A stretch of DNA of 64,000 nt from positions 1,148,001 through 1,212,000 of the forward strand of contig CP018227.1 in the NCBI GenBank assembly GCA_016865035.1, written 5' to 3'. Positions within the stretch are counted from its first letter, which is position 1. The number at the start of each line of letters is the position of its first letter. Under the pieces are notes generated by a model. The model was not told the DNA's origin and did no database searches. It saw only the letters and a program-made list of their open reading frames with translations. This document shows, piece after piece, positions 23,156 through 30,689 of this stretch. Origin of the DNA: Kordiimonadales bacterium IMCC3096. GTDB lineage: Bacteria > Pseudomonadota > Alphaproteobacteria > Minwuiales > Minwuiaceae. The translations under genes and the position numbers were made by a program.

Positions 23156-23802
23156 TGCCACCTGACGGCACTGGCGACTCACGTCCCCCGCTGGTTCTCG
23201 ACCACCTGGCCGTCACAGCGCGCACGCTCGACGAAGGCGTGGACTGGGTGCGGGAGATGCTGGGTATCGAGATGCCGCCTGGTGGGTCGCACCCGCGCAT
23301 GGGAACGCACAACCGGCTGCTGGCACTCGGCCCCGCCGACTTCCTCGAGGTCATCGCGGTTGATCCGGATGCCCCGACGCCCGATGCCGGGCGCTGGTAT
23401 GGCCTGGACAGCTTTGACGACAGGCCGTGCATCGGCACCTGGATTCTCGGCACGCCGGACATCGCTGCCAGCCTCGCCCACGCCCACCCGGACAGCGGCC
23501 CGGCGGTAGAGGCCATCCGCGGTGATCTGGAATGGCTGATCTCGGTCCCCGATGACGGGTCGATGCCGATGCAGGGTGCCTATCCGACACTGATCCAGTG
23601 GCCCGCCGGTCCCCTGCCCGTCACGCGGATGCAGGACCGCGGCTGTTCCCTGCAGGGCCTGACCGTCCGCCACCCCGACGCCGATACCATCGCCGCCCGC
23701 CTGAAGGGGCAGCTGCATGACCCGCGCGTCAGCTTCGAGACCGGTCCGGTCGGGCTGGCAGCGACATTCCAGACACCGTCCGGACTTCGGACACTCGGGT
23801 AG
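23155..23802 (+). CDS. VOC-family (glyoxalase-like domain) protein
   Basis: A 215-residue protein with LDHLAVTARTLDEGVDWVREMLGIEMPPGGSHPRMGTHN near the start and LGPADFLEVIAVDP after it. This is the pattern of the glyoxalase-like domain family (PF13468-type), in which His (LDH, SHPRMGTHN) and Glu (FLEVI) form the metal site. The actual substrate is unknown; relatives are often annotated only as VOC proteins. The start codon overlaps the adhesin stop (TAATG), so translation is probably coupled. Such a pairing with an adhesin is unexpected and may reflect only shared transcription. Confidence 0.85.
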   Translation: MPPDGTGDSRPPLVLDHLAVTARTLDEGVDWVREMLGIEMPPGGSHPRMGTHNRLLALGPADFLEVIAVDPDAPTPDAGRWYGLDSFDDRPCIGTWILGTPDIAASLAHAHPDSGPAVEAIRGDLEWLISVPDDGSMPMQGAYPTLIQWPAGPLPVTRMQDRGCSLQGLTVRHPDADTIAARLKGQLHDPRVSFETGPVGLAATFQTPSGLRTLG

Positions 23803-23899
23803 CACCGTCCGGCAGCACAAGGTTTCGCCCCGAAAAGCGAAGGGGCCGCCCGGATCAGACCGGACAGCCCCAGGCATCGTTCGGAAGTCTCAGTCCGGA

Positions 23900-24877
23900 T
23901 CAGGCGGCGATCATGCCTGACAGGCGGGCACGGATCAGCTGGTCCGCCTCCGCCATGATGCGGTCGATCAGTTCCTTGCAGCTTGGCACATCGTGGATCA
24001 GGCCCGCGACCATGCCGCAGCTCCAGGCACCGATGTCCATGTCGCCTTCCATCATCACCTTCGGATATACGCCGGCGACCAGTTCGCGAATGTCGTCGAT
24101 GGCGATGTCGGCGCCCTTCTCCCGCTCGATCTCCAGGATCTTCTCGACCGCCGGGTTGGTGAGCACGCGTTCGGTGTTGCGCAGGCCGCGCATGACCAGA
24201 CGGGTGTCCAGTTCGGAGGCCGCGACGATGGCCTGCTTCACGTTCTCATGCACCGGCGCTTCCTTCGTGGCGATGAAGCGGGTGCCCATGTTCATGCCGT
24301 CGGCACCCATGGCCAGCGCCGCCACCAGGCTGCGCGCGTCGGCCATGCCGCCGGAGGCGACGAACGGGATCTTCAGTTCCTCGGCCGCGCGGGGCAGCAG
24401 GATCATGTTGGGGATGTCGTCCTCCCCGGGATGGCCACCACACTCGAAGCCATCGACGCTGACGGCATCGCAGCCGATCTTCTCCGCCTTCAGGCTGTGC
24501 CGGACGGAGGTGCACTTGTGGATCACCTTGATCCCGGCTTCCTTCATGGCGGGCATGTAGGCCTCCGGCGAGCGCCCGGCGGTCTCCACGATCTTCACGC
24601 CGCCCTCGATGATGGCGCGGATGTATTCCGGATAGGGCGGAGCCTCGAACGTCGGCAGGAACGTCAGGTTGACGCAGATCGGCTTGTCGGTCATCTCGCG
24701 GCACTTGGCGATCTCCTTCGCCAGCTTCTCCGGCGTGCCCTGGGTCAGGCCGGTTATGGTGCCCAGACCGCCGGCATTGGAAACGGCGGCCGCCAGTTCG
24801 GCAAAGCCGACATAGTGCATGCCACCCTGGATGATCGGATGCTCGATTCCGAAAAGTTCGGTGATACGTGTCTTCAT
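23900..24877 (-). CDS. Nitronate monooxygenase (2-nitropropane dioxygenase family)
   Basis: A 325-residue FMN-dependent TIM-barrel protein. It opens RITELFGIEHPIIQGGMHYVG and has NAGGLGTIT, the VDGFECGGHPGEDD region (with the His often used as base), FVASGGMADARSLVAALAMGADGMNMGTRF for phosphate/FMN binding, and a C-terminal AxLI helix. These enzymes oxidise alkyl nitronates such as propionate 3-nitronate, a detoxification role; some relatives are enoyl reductases. The frame extends 49 codons further upstream. I chose the ATG at 24877 because the family N-terminus begins there. Confidence 0.88.
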   Translation of the reverse strand: MKTRITELFGIEHPIIQGGMHYVGFAELAAAVSNAGGLGTITGLTQGTPEKLAKEIAKCREMTDKPICVNLTFLPTFEAPPYPEYIRAIIEGGVKIVETAGRSPEAYMPAMKEAGIKVIHKCTSVRHSLKAEKIGCDAVSVDGFECGGHPGEDDIPNMILLPRAAEELKIPFVASGGMADARSLVAALAMGADGMNMGTRFIATKEAPVHENVKQAIVAASELDTRLVMRGLRNTERVLTNPAVEKILEIEREKGADIAIDDIRELVAGVYPKVMMEGDMDIGAWSCGMVAGLIHDVPSCKELIDRIMAEADQLIRARLSGMIAA

Positions 24878-25565
24878 GGTGCTGCAGCCTCCCCGGCCAT
24901 TGCGCTGACTGTCGACGCGGGCAATGCGGGGCACGCTGCCCCTCTTGCCTGTCTGATCGGCACCATACCCCCACCACGGCGGGCCGCAAGCACACCGTTC
25001 CACCACGGCGCAACCATGACACAAGCCGGTGAAGGCCGGTCCGCCGGCAGGTGCTGCGGAGCGGCTGTCCTGCTAGGCTGATCCCGCCATGCCCGACCAG
25101 TTGAAAAGCATCGATGCCCTGCGCCACCCGGCCGGAACCGAACCGCGCCCGGCGACACCCGCGGATACGGAGGCCGGCACGCTCGACTGGCGGGAAGTCT
25201 CCAGACTCGCCTGGCGACCCGCCTGGTCGATCCGAAGCCGCCAGGGCAGTGTCGGCCCGTTTCTGGAATTGCTGCGGGAATGGTTCGGACGCTGATTCGA
25301 AAGAGATGGCCGCTGACAATGGTCCGGAGCGTTTCATCGCCGGTTGCAAGTGCGCCAACCCGGCCACCGGCTGCATGATCATGGGCGGGCAGTCGACCGG
25401 AAAAAAGGACTGGTGCTGCACTCGGACCGGAGAACGGTCTAGATCGTTCCACTGTTTGATTGCGGCACCGGCCCGCTCCCCCACCCGGCCACCCATTCAG
25501 CATGATCCCGTGGGTGGCCGGGTGGGGGAGCGGGCCGGTGCGATTCCATCATTCGATGGAACGAT
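24878..25565. other. Gene-poor stretch with one weak small ORF and a palindrome
   Basis: 688 bases lie between the divergent-side start of the nitronate monooxygenase gene and the stop of the cyclase gene. I see a doubtful 68-codon ORF (25089-25295), a doubtful Cys-containing ORF (25306-25569) that reads through the palindrome, and the long composite palindrome at 25439-25569. Nothing else is recognisable. Confidence 0.5.
25089..25295 (+). CDS. Possible small protein (68 residues), doubtful
   Basis: An ATG-initiated frame encoding a 68-residue protein with a C-terminal amphipathic stretch (GPFLELLREWFGR). Codon third positions are GC-rich like the surrounding genes. I recognise no family, and there is no strong ribosome site just upstream. 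It may be a real small protein or chance. Confidence 0.3.
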   Translation: MPDQLKSIDALRHPAGTEPRPATPADTEAGTLDWREVSRLAWRPAWSIRSRQGSVGPFLELLREWFGR

Positions 25566-25569
25566 CTAG
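25439..25569. repeat. Long composite palindrome (element 1)
   Basis: The inner arms are 31 bp, perfect, at 25465-25495 and 25511-25541 around a 15-base loop. Outer arms CTAGATCGTTCCA (25439-25451) and TGGAACGATCTAG (25557-25569) are also perfect. A third small hairpin, TTCCATC-N4-GATGGAA, sits at 25544-25561. The right outer arm contains the stop codon of the cyclase gene. The inner arms resemble those of the elements at 34428 and 43356 (CTCCC...CCACCCA / TGGGTGG...GGGAG). Confidence 0.9.
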
Positions 25570-27341
25570 GCAGGCGTTCCGGCCAGTTCCAATCCCTTGA
25601 GCAGACGGGACACGTCGTCTGCTCGCACGAACATCGGGTTGCGTGCAGTGTTGGCCACGGTCAGGCGCGGGTTGAGTTCGCAGGCGGTCCTGACGCGATC
25701 ACCTGCCTCCTCTATCCGTCCAAGCAACGCGAGCGCAGCGCCTGATATGTAATGGGCGCCGTAGAAGTTGGGGCGCATCTGGATCGCCTTGTCCGCAGCC
25801 TCGACGCAATGTTCGTACTCGGCGGAAGCAAAATATGCGTTCATGGTCCCGACGTACCACAGGTATCGGGCAGGATCACGCGGGCTGCCGCGCTGGGCTT
25901 TCTGGACCGCTTCAAGCGCTTCCACCGTCCGTCCCTGAAACGCAAGGGAATTTGCCAGATGGCCATAGGCTGCCGAGAAATTCGGATTGAATTCCAGCGT
26001 TCGGCCCAGTGACTTCGTGGACAGATCCGGCTGTGCGCTGAACATCTGCAGGGAACCCAGCGCCGCATGGCCAAGGGGATTCGACTGATCCAGCGACACG
26101 GCCATGAGACCGGATACCTTGGCTTGGGCAATGGCTTCGGCGGCACTGGCTTCCCATGCGTGGAATGCCGCCTGCACATAGCTGAGGGACAGGATGGCAT
26201 GCGCACTGGAGAACCCCGGGTCGATCTCGATCGCCTTCGCCAGCAGACGCTTCACCTCCGCATGGCCGGCTCCATCGACCTGTTCGTAGAATGGCAGGGC
26301 CCTCAGGTAGAGGTCCCATGCAGCGACATCCGCTGTGCGTTCGCTGCGGGCCCGTTTCACCTCGGCTTGTGTGATCTCCGTGCCGACCGCGCTCAACACC
26401 TTTGCCGTGATATCGTCCTGCAGCGCAAAGATATCGTCCAGCGTGCCGTCGAACCGGTCCGCCCAAACATGACCACCCGTGGCGGCGTCGATCAACTGGC
26501 CGGTCACGCGCACCCGGTCACCACCGCGCCGCACGCTGCCCTCCAGCACGTACCGGACACCGAGTTCCTCGCCAACGCGACGCAGGTCGACCTGCTGCCC
26601 CTTGTAACTGAAGGACGAGTTCCGGGCGATTACCACCAGATCGCTGATCTGGGACAGGCCGGTGATGATGTCCTCCGCGATGCCGTCGGAGAAATATTCC
26701 TGCTCCGGGTCGCCGCTCATGTTCTGGAACGCGAGGACGGCGATCGATGGCTTCACCGTCGCTGCCGCACCGGAGGTCGAGGCGGCTACGGCCCCACGTG
26801 AGCCAGTCTCCGTCAGAATCCGGTATGCGCGGATCGGTCGCTCGAAGTTCTTGACCTTCTGGCCGCCCAGATCCTCGAAGATCGTGTCGATCTTGCCCGC
26901 GACGCTCTGATGCACCACGTCCGAGATGCAGATACCGCCAGGCATGGCCAGACCTTCCAGCCGCGCCGCAACATTCACGCCATCGCCCAGGATGTCGTCG
27001 CCATCAATGACGATATCGCCAAGGTTGATACCGACCCGGTAGCAGATGCGTTCGCTGTCGGCCACACCCGCCTCCCGCTCCTGCATCCCCTTCTGCACCT
27101 CGATGGCACAGCGGACCGCATCGACGACGCTGGGAAATTCGACCAGCATGCCATCACCCATCAGCTTGACGATCCGTCCGTTGTACCGGGCGATGCTCGG
27201 GTCGATCAGGTCGACGCGATGCGCCTTCTGGCGCGCAATGACGCTCTCCTCGTCGATCTCCATCAACCGCGAATAACCGACCATGTCAGCGGCGAATATT
27301 GCGGCAAGCCGACGTTGTGTGTGGTCGTTGGGCAACGGCAA
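25566..27341 (-). CDS. Class III adenylate/guanylate cyclase with TolB-like and TPR regions
   Basis: A 591-residue protein. Residues 10-180 form a class III cyclase homology domain: FAADMVGYSR with metal Asp19, KLMGDGMLVEF with Asp63, and VNVAARLEG. Residues 200-330 form the TolB/FlgO-like domain common in this architecture (SIAVLAFQNMSGDPEQEYFSDGIAEDI and GxYVLEGSVRR). Residues 350-590 hold TPR-like helical pairs. The predicted role is synthesis of a cyclic nucleotide in response to protein-protein or periplasmic input. The start is TTG at 27341: an in-frame TGA lies seven codons upstream, the next Met is inside the cyclase domain, and GAAGGA precedes the TTG. The stop lies in the adjacent palindrome, which may terminate transcription. 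Confidence 0.88.
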   Translation of the reverse strand: MPLPNDHTQRRLAAIFAADMVGYSRLMEIDEESVIARQKAHRVDLIDPSIARYNGRIVKLMGDGMLVEFPSVVDAVRCAIEVQKGMQEREAGVADSERICYRVGINLGDIVIDGDDILGDGVNVAARLEGLAMPGGICISDVVHQSVAGKIDTIFEDLGGQKVKNFERPIRAYRILTETGSRGAVAASTSGAAATVKPSIAVLAFQNMSGDPEQEYFSDGIAEDIITGLSQISDLVVIARNSSFSYKGQQVDLRRVGEELGVRYVLEGSVRRGGDRVRVTGQLIDAATGGHVWADRFDGTLDDIFALQDDITAKVLSAVGTEITQAEVKRARSERTADVAAWDLYLRALPFYEQVDGAGHAEVKRLLAKAIEIDPGFSSAHAILSLSYVQAAFHAWEASAAEAIAQAKVSGLMAVSLDQSNPLGHAALGSLQMFSAQPDLSTKSLGRTLEFNPNFSAAYGHLANSLAFQGRTVEALEAVQKAQRGSPRDPARYLWYVGTMNAYFASAEYEHCVEAADKAIQMRPNFYGAHYISGAALALLGRIEEAGDRVRTACELNPRLTVANTARNPMFVRADDVSRLLKGLELAGTPA

Positions 27342-27493
27342 GTCGATCCTTCAGGAAATCAGAGAGCCGACACTAGAACGACGGACCGTTCGCGTCCATT
27401 AAATGAATTTCCCGAAACTGGCTTGCAGACGACCGTTCGACCGGACACGGCCAAGGGTCCGCCCGGGGCACGCACCTGGAGGTGCAGGACGGC

Positions 27494-27817
27494 CTAGTGC
27501 TGCGGAACACAGACCTTGCAGAAGGGGGTCTGCGGCAGCAGCGCCAGCCGTTCCGGGCTGATCCGCTCGCCACAGCCGACGCAGAGGCCGAAGCTGCCGT
27601 CCGCGAAGCGTTTCAGGGCCGCATCAATGGCCTCGATCTCCTTCAGCCCGGACAGCCCCAGGCTCTCCATCGCCTCGTCCCCTTCCCGCTGCACGGCGCG
27701 CTCCTCCGAATCCGGGTCCGCAACGGTGTCGAGTTCCTCCTCGAACCGGTGCAGCCGGTCCAGCAGTTCCGCCTTCCGAGCCAGCAGTTTCCGGCGAATG
27801 TCCTCGTGCTCGGTCAT
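27494..27817 (-). CDS. DksA/TraR-type C4 zinc-finger protein
   Basis: A 107-residue protein. It has an N-terminal coiled-coil half (RRKLLARKAELLDRLHRFEEEL) with acidic DP/DE residues at its tip region, and a C-terminal zinc finger CVGCGERISPERLALLP...FCKVC with all four cysteines. It is shorter than E. coli DksA (151). Such short relatives can act on RNA polymerase secondary-channel functions, but its targets are unknown. I prefer ATG 27817 (GGAGG eight bases upstream) over the GTG at 27835. It lies 21 bases after the DUF465 gene and probably forms an operon with it. Confidence 0.85.
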   Translation of the reverse strand: MTEHEDIRRKLLARKAELLDRLHRFEEELDTVADPDSEERAVQREGDEAMESLGLSGLKEIEAIDAALKRFADGSFGLCVGCGERISPERLALLPQTPFCKVCVPQH

Positions 27818-27838
27818 CTCTCCTGCCTCCGTCACCGC

Positions 27839-28072
27839 TCAGGCCAGCATCCCGGCAATCTGATCCTTCAGATGCAGCCGCTCCTTGCGCATCCGTTCCT
27901 CGTTGAACTGGTCCGTCGGCTCGATATTGGTCTCGGCGCGGTGAATGTCGCGGTTCACGGTGTGGTAGCGTTCCGCCAGCTTCCGGAAATGCGCGTCCGT
28001 CTCGTTCAGATCATGGATCTTCTGCACCTTGTCCGGAAACTCCTCGGCCAGTTCGTGCGGTGTATGGGACAT
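27839..28072 (-). CDS. YdcH-like DUF465 protein
   Basis: A 77-residue alpha-helical protein with the family pattern: HxLxxEFPxxxxKIHxL...DAHFRKLAERYHTVNRDIHRAE, then a charged helix ending RMRKERLHLKDQIAGML. DUF465 proteins are widespread in alphaproteobacteria and have no firmly known function. A perfect ribosome site (GGAGGAG) sits five bases before the ATG. It is followed closely by the DksA-like gene. Confidence 0.88.
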   Translation of the reverse strand: MSHTPHELAEEFPDKVQKIHDLNETDAHFRKLAERYHTVNRDIHRAETNIEPTDQFNEERMRKERLHLKDQIAGMLA

Positions 28073-28420
28073 GGGGTCTCCTCCATTGGACCGGTCGGGC
28101 AGCGATGGTGTGCCCGTGCGAAATCCTAGGTGGATCGGGGGCAGCGGCCTTGATCTCGGTCAAGTGACGCGGATCGACTTCCGTGACGCGGCGGAGACCG
28201 CGACCCTCGTCGCTCTGCCCCGGGAGAGCGCCTGACACGGCAAGGGGGGTCTCCCCGAACCCGACCGTCGGCACCTTGTGGTTGCCGGGCCGAATGCGCA
28301 TATCAGCAGGAAGGAACGGACACCCCGGCGTACCGACCCGGCTCCTCCGCGCCCTTCCGCCGCTAATGCCTCCAGCCATCCGGCTGGCCCGGCCTCCGGC
28401 ACACAGAAGAAGTCATTGAA
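28073..28420. other. Intergenic region between DUF465 and the small MSKGNK gene
   Basis: 348 bases with the promoters of two divergent genes. Short open frames here lack ribosome sites and family resemblance. No tRNA, strong hairpin or repeat was seen. Confidence 0.4.
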
Positions 28421-28552
28421 ATGTCCAAGGGCAACAAGACGCGTGGCAACAAGGAAACGAAGAAGCCGAAGCAGGAAAAGCCGAAGGTCTACGCCACCGC
28501 CAACTCCAACGCCGCCAAACCCCTGATCTCCCCCGGCAAGCAGGGGAAATAG
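28421..28552 (+). CDS. Small conserved basic protein (43 residues)
   Basis: Encodes MSKGNKTRGNKETKKPKQEK..., a Lys-rich protein ending ISPGKQGK. The pattern (M-KGN--RGNKE-KKPK, then a T/N-rich segment and Gly/Lys tail) matches a short protein I recognise from many alphaproteobacterial genomes, where it is annotated as hypothetical. The basic composition suggests nucleic-acid or ribosome contact, but that is inference. It is followed 12 bases later by a strong hairpin, consistent with a single-gene transcript. Confidence 0.75.
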   Translation: MSKGNKTRGNKETKKPKQEKPKVYATANSNAAKPLISPGKQGK

Positions 28553-28564
28553 CTGAAATGCCGG

Positions 28565-28591
28565 ACCAGCGCGGTGATGAGCCGCGCTGGT
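28565..28591 (+). terminator. Hairpin after the small basic-protein gene
   Basis: A perfect 10-bp stem, ACCAGCGCGG / CCGCGCTGGT, with a 7-base loop, beginning 12 bases after the stop codon. There is no T run. It is likely a terminator or 3' stabilising hairpin. Confidence 0.6.
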
Positions 28592-28655
28592 GTGGGGACG
28601 GCCCACACCGTGACCAGCCTGGACGCCGCACACATCATCAAACGTCAGGAAGAAG

Positions 28656-28732
28656 TGGTAGCGGGAGAGGGACTTGAACCCCCGACACGCGGATTATGAT
28701 TCCGCTGCTCTAACCAGCTGAGCTACCCCGCC
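28656..28732 (-). tRNA. tRNA-Met (CAT), elongator type
   Basis: A 77-nt cloverleaf read from the minus strand, GGCGGGGTAGCTCAGCTGG at the 5' end and CCCGCTACCA at the 3' end with encoded CCA. The anticodon stem GCGGA/TCCGC encloses the loop ATCATAA, giving anticodon CAT. It lacks the three G-C pairs of an initiator anticodon stem. The body matches alphaproteobacterial elongator tRNA-Met. The Ile-lysidine CAT isoacceptor is less likely. Confidence 0.93.
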
Positions 28733-28900
28733 ACGACGGCGCGGATACTGGTCAGGGCGGGGCGGGTTGTCAAGCGGGGGATTGGGGGTTTTCGGGACTT
28801 TGTGGGGCCGTGTTGAAACAGGGCCCCGGGGCGCCGTTTCGGGGCCTCCTGAGACGCCGCTGTCGCGGGCTTGCCCGCCGTTGCTGCACGGTCGCTGGTG

Positions 28901-30229
28901 TCAGAGGCATTCCTGGAAGCGGACGGGCTGGCCGATCTTCGGGCCGGTCAGGGCGCCGTCGCGCATCACGATGTGGCCGCGCACCAGGGTCATGACGGGC
29001 CAGCCGGTGACGGACTTGCCGTCGAAGGGGGTCCAGCCGGAGATGTTGGCCATCTGCGCGTGGGTGATGGTCTCCGTCCGTTTCAGGTCCACCAGGGTGT
29101 AGTCGGCGTCATAGCCCTGGGCCAGCCGCCCCTTCCCCGCCATGCCGAAGACCCGTGACGGGCCGGCGCTGGTCAGGTCCATGAATCGGGTGAGGCTGAG
29201 TCGTCCGGCGTTGACGTGGTCCAGCATGATCGGCACCAGCGTCTGCACGCCCGGCATGCCGGAGGGGCTGGCGGGATAGGGCTTCGCCTTTTCCTCCCGC
29301 GTGTGGGGGGCATGGTCGGAGCCGATGACATCCACCACGCCCTGCGCCAGCCCGCGCCAGAGACCGGCACGGTGGGCGGCATCGCGGATCGGCGGGTTCA
29401 TCTGCGCCAGGGTGCCGAGGGCGGGATAGGCTTCCTCCCCCGCCAGGGTCAGATGCTGCGGCGTCGCCTCCACCGTCGCGATGTCCTTGTGGGCCGCGAG
29501 CAGCACCATCTCCTCCGCCGTGGTGACATGCAGCACATGGATGCGCCGGCCGGCCTGCCGCGCCAGGGCGAGCAGGCGGGTGGTGGCGCGGATGGCACTT
29601 TCGGCATCGCGCCAGACCGGATGGCTGGAGGGATCGCCGGTGACGCGCAGCCCCTCGCGTTCGTTCATGCGCGGCTCATCCTCGCAATGTACCGCGACAC
29701 GGCGGCGACCGCTCTTCAGGACGGCCAGCACGGAGGGATCATCGGGCACCAGCAGGTTGCCGGTGGAGGCGCCCATGAAGATCTTCACCCCGGCCACACC
29801 GGGCAGCAGCTCCAGGTCCGCCAGTTCCGGGGTGTTCTCCGCGGCGGCGCCGACATAGAACGCATGATCGACAGCGGCGCGGCCCTTCGCCCGGTCCAGC
29901 TTGTCCTGGATCGCCTCGGGGGTGGTGGTGGAGGGCTTGGTGTTCGGCATTTCGAAGATCGCCGTGACGCCCCCCAGCGCCGCACCGGCCATCCCGGCCT
30001 CCAGGTTTTCCTTGTGCTCCGCCCCAGGTTCCCGGAAATGCACCTGGCTGTCGATGACACCGGGCAGCACATGCAGCCCGGTGGCGTCGATCACCTCCCC
30101 CGCGTCCGCCTGACCCAGGTCACCGATGAAGGCCGTGCGCCCGTCCCGGACACCCACGTCCGTCCGGCCGATGCCGTCATGGTTGACGACAGTGCCGCCG
30201 CGGATGATCAGGTCATAGGTCTCGGGCAT
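28901..30229 (-). CDS. Dihydroorotase-family amidohydrolase (class I type)
   Basis: A 442-residue amidohydrolase of the usual class I dihydroorotase length. Motifs are VIDSQVHFREPGAEHKENLEAG, EMPNTKPST, GVKIFMGASTG (carboxylated-Lys region), HCEDE, HVLHVTT and DVIGSDHAPHT with the catalytic Asp. The expected reaction is cyclisation of carbamoyl aspartate in pyrimidine synthesis. The first His of the metal-binding HxH is Gln62 (SQVH). This variant occurs in a subgroup still annotated as dihydroorotase, but its activity is less certain; a role as non-catalytic partner or other cyclic amidase is possible. No other pyr gene is nearby. Confidence 0.82.
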   Translation of the reverse strand: MPETYDLIIRGGTVVNHDGIGRTDVGVRDGRTAFIGDLGQADAGEVIDATGLHVLPGVIDSQVHFREPGAEHKENLEAGMAGAALGGVTAIFEMPNTKPSTTTPEAIQDKLDRAKGRAAVDHAFYVGAAAENTPELADLELLPGVAGVKIFMGASTGNLLVPDDPSVLAVLKSGRRRVAVHCEDEPRMNEREGLRVTGDPSSHPVWRDAESAIRATTRLLALARQAGRRIHVLHVTTAEEMVLLAAHKDIATVEATPQHLTLAGEEAYPALGTLAQMNPPIRDAAHRAGLWRGLAQGVVDVIGSDHAPHTREEKAKPYPASPSGMPGVQTLVPIMLDHVNAGRLSLTRFMDLTSAGPSRVFGMAGKGRLAQGYDADYTLVDLKRTETITHAQMANISGWTPFDGKSVTGWPVMTLVRGHIVMRDGALTGPKIGQPVRFQECL

Positions 30230-30280
30230 CGGGCTGTGGTCTCCGGTTCCGGTGTCAGGGTGAGGGATTCAGGGTGCGGG

Positions 30281-30598
30281 TCAGCGTGACATGAAGGGGG
30301 CGGCGACCAGCACCTGATTGCGCTGGGCGGTGATGTAACCGGCCTCCCGCGAGGCCTTCAGGAACGCGCCCCACTCCGGGTCGGCCTGCATGGCGGCACG
30401 CTTCGTTTCGCGGTCGGCGTGGCTGTCATAGGCCCAGACATGGACATAGGTGTTCAGTTCGCCCACTTCCGGCGCGCCGTACATCACCGGCTCCCCCAGA
30501 TGCCTCTTCTGCACCGCCATGCCGTGCTCCATCCAGAGCTTCATCTGCAGCGGAACGGTGCCGGGCAGGCAGGTATAGGTGCGCATGTCGTAGATCAT
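30281..30598 (-). CDS. NIPSNAP-family protein
   Basis: A 105-residue alpha/beta-barrel (ferredoxin-like dimeric) protein. It starts MIYDMRTYTCLPGTVPLQMKLW and contains NTYVHVWAYDSHADRETKRAAMQADPEWGAFLK, the NIPSNAP signature. Bacterial members are small cytosolic proteins of unknown role that are often near catabolic operons. The ATG at 30598 has GGGAGAG upstream. It lies 51 bases upstream of the dihydroorotase gene on the same strand, possibly the same transcript. Confidence 0.87.
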   Translation of the reverse strand: MIYDMRTYTCLPGTVPLQMKLWMEHGMAVQKRHLGEPVMYGAPEVGELNTYVHVWAYDSHADRETKRAAMQADPEWGAFLKASREAGYITAQRNQVLVAAPFMSR

Positions 30599-30689
30599 CA
30601 GGTCTCTCCCCCATTGTGGCAGGCTGGCCCCGGCTCCGGGCCGGGGCCTTTTTCGCACTATGGAGCCAATCGGCAGTCAGGGAAACCGT

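Noticed and set aside
25306-25569. Possible small Cys-containing protein (CKCANPATGC...DWCC)
   Set aside because: It has a weak purine-rich site upstream, but the last half of the frame is read through the palindrome. I see no family. Kept only as a note.
28160-28633. 157-codon minus-strand frame upstream of the DUF465 gene
   Set aside because: It overlaps the small basic-protein gene and a hairpin on the other strand, lacks a ribosome site and has a random-looking composition.
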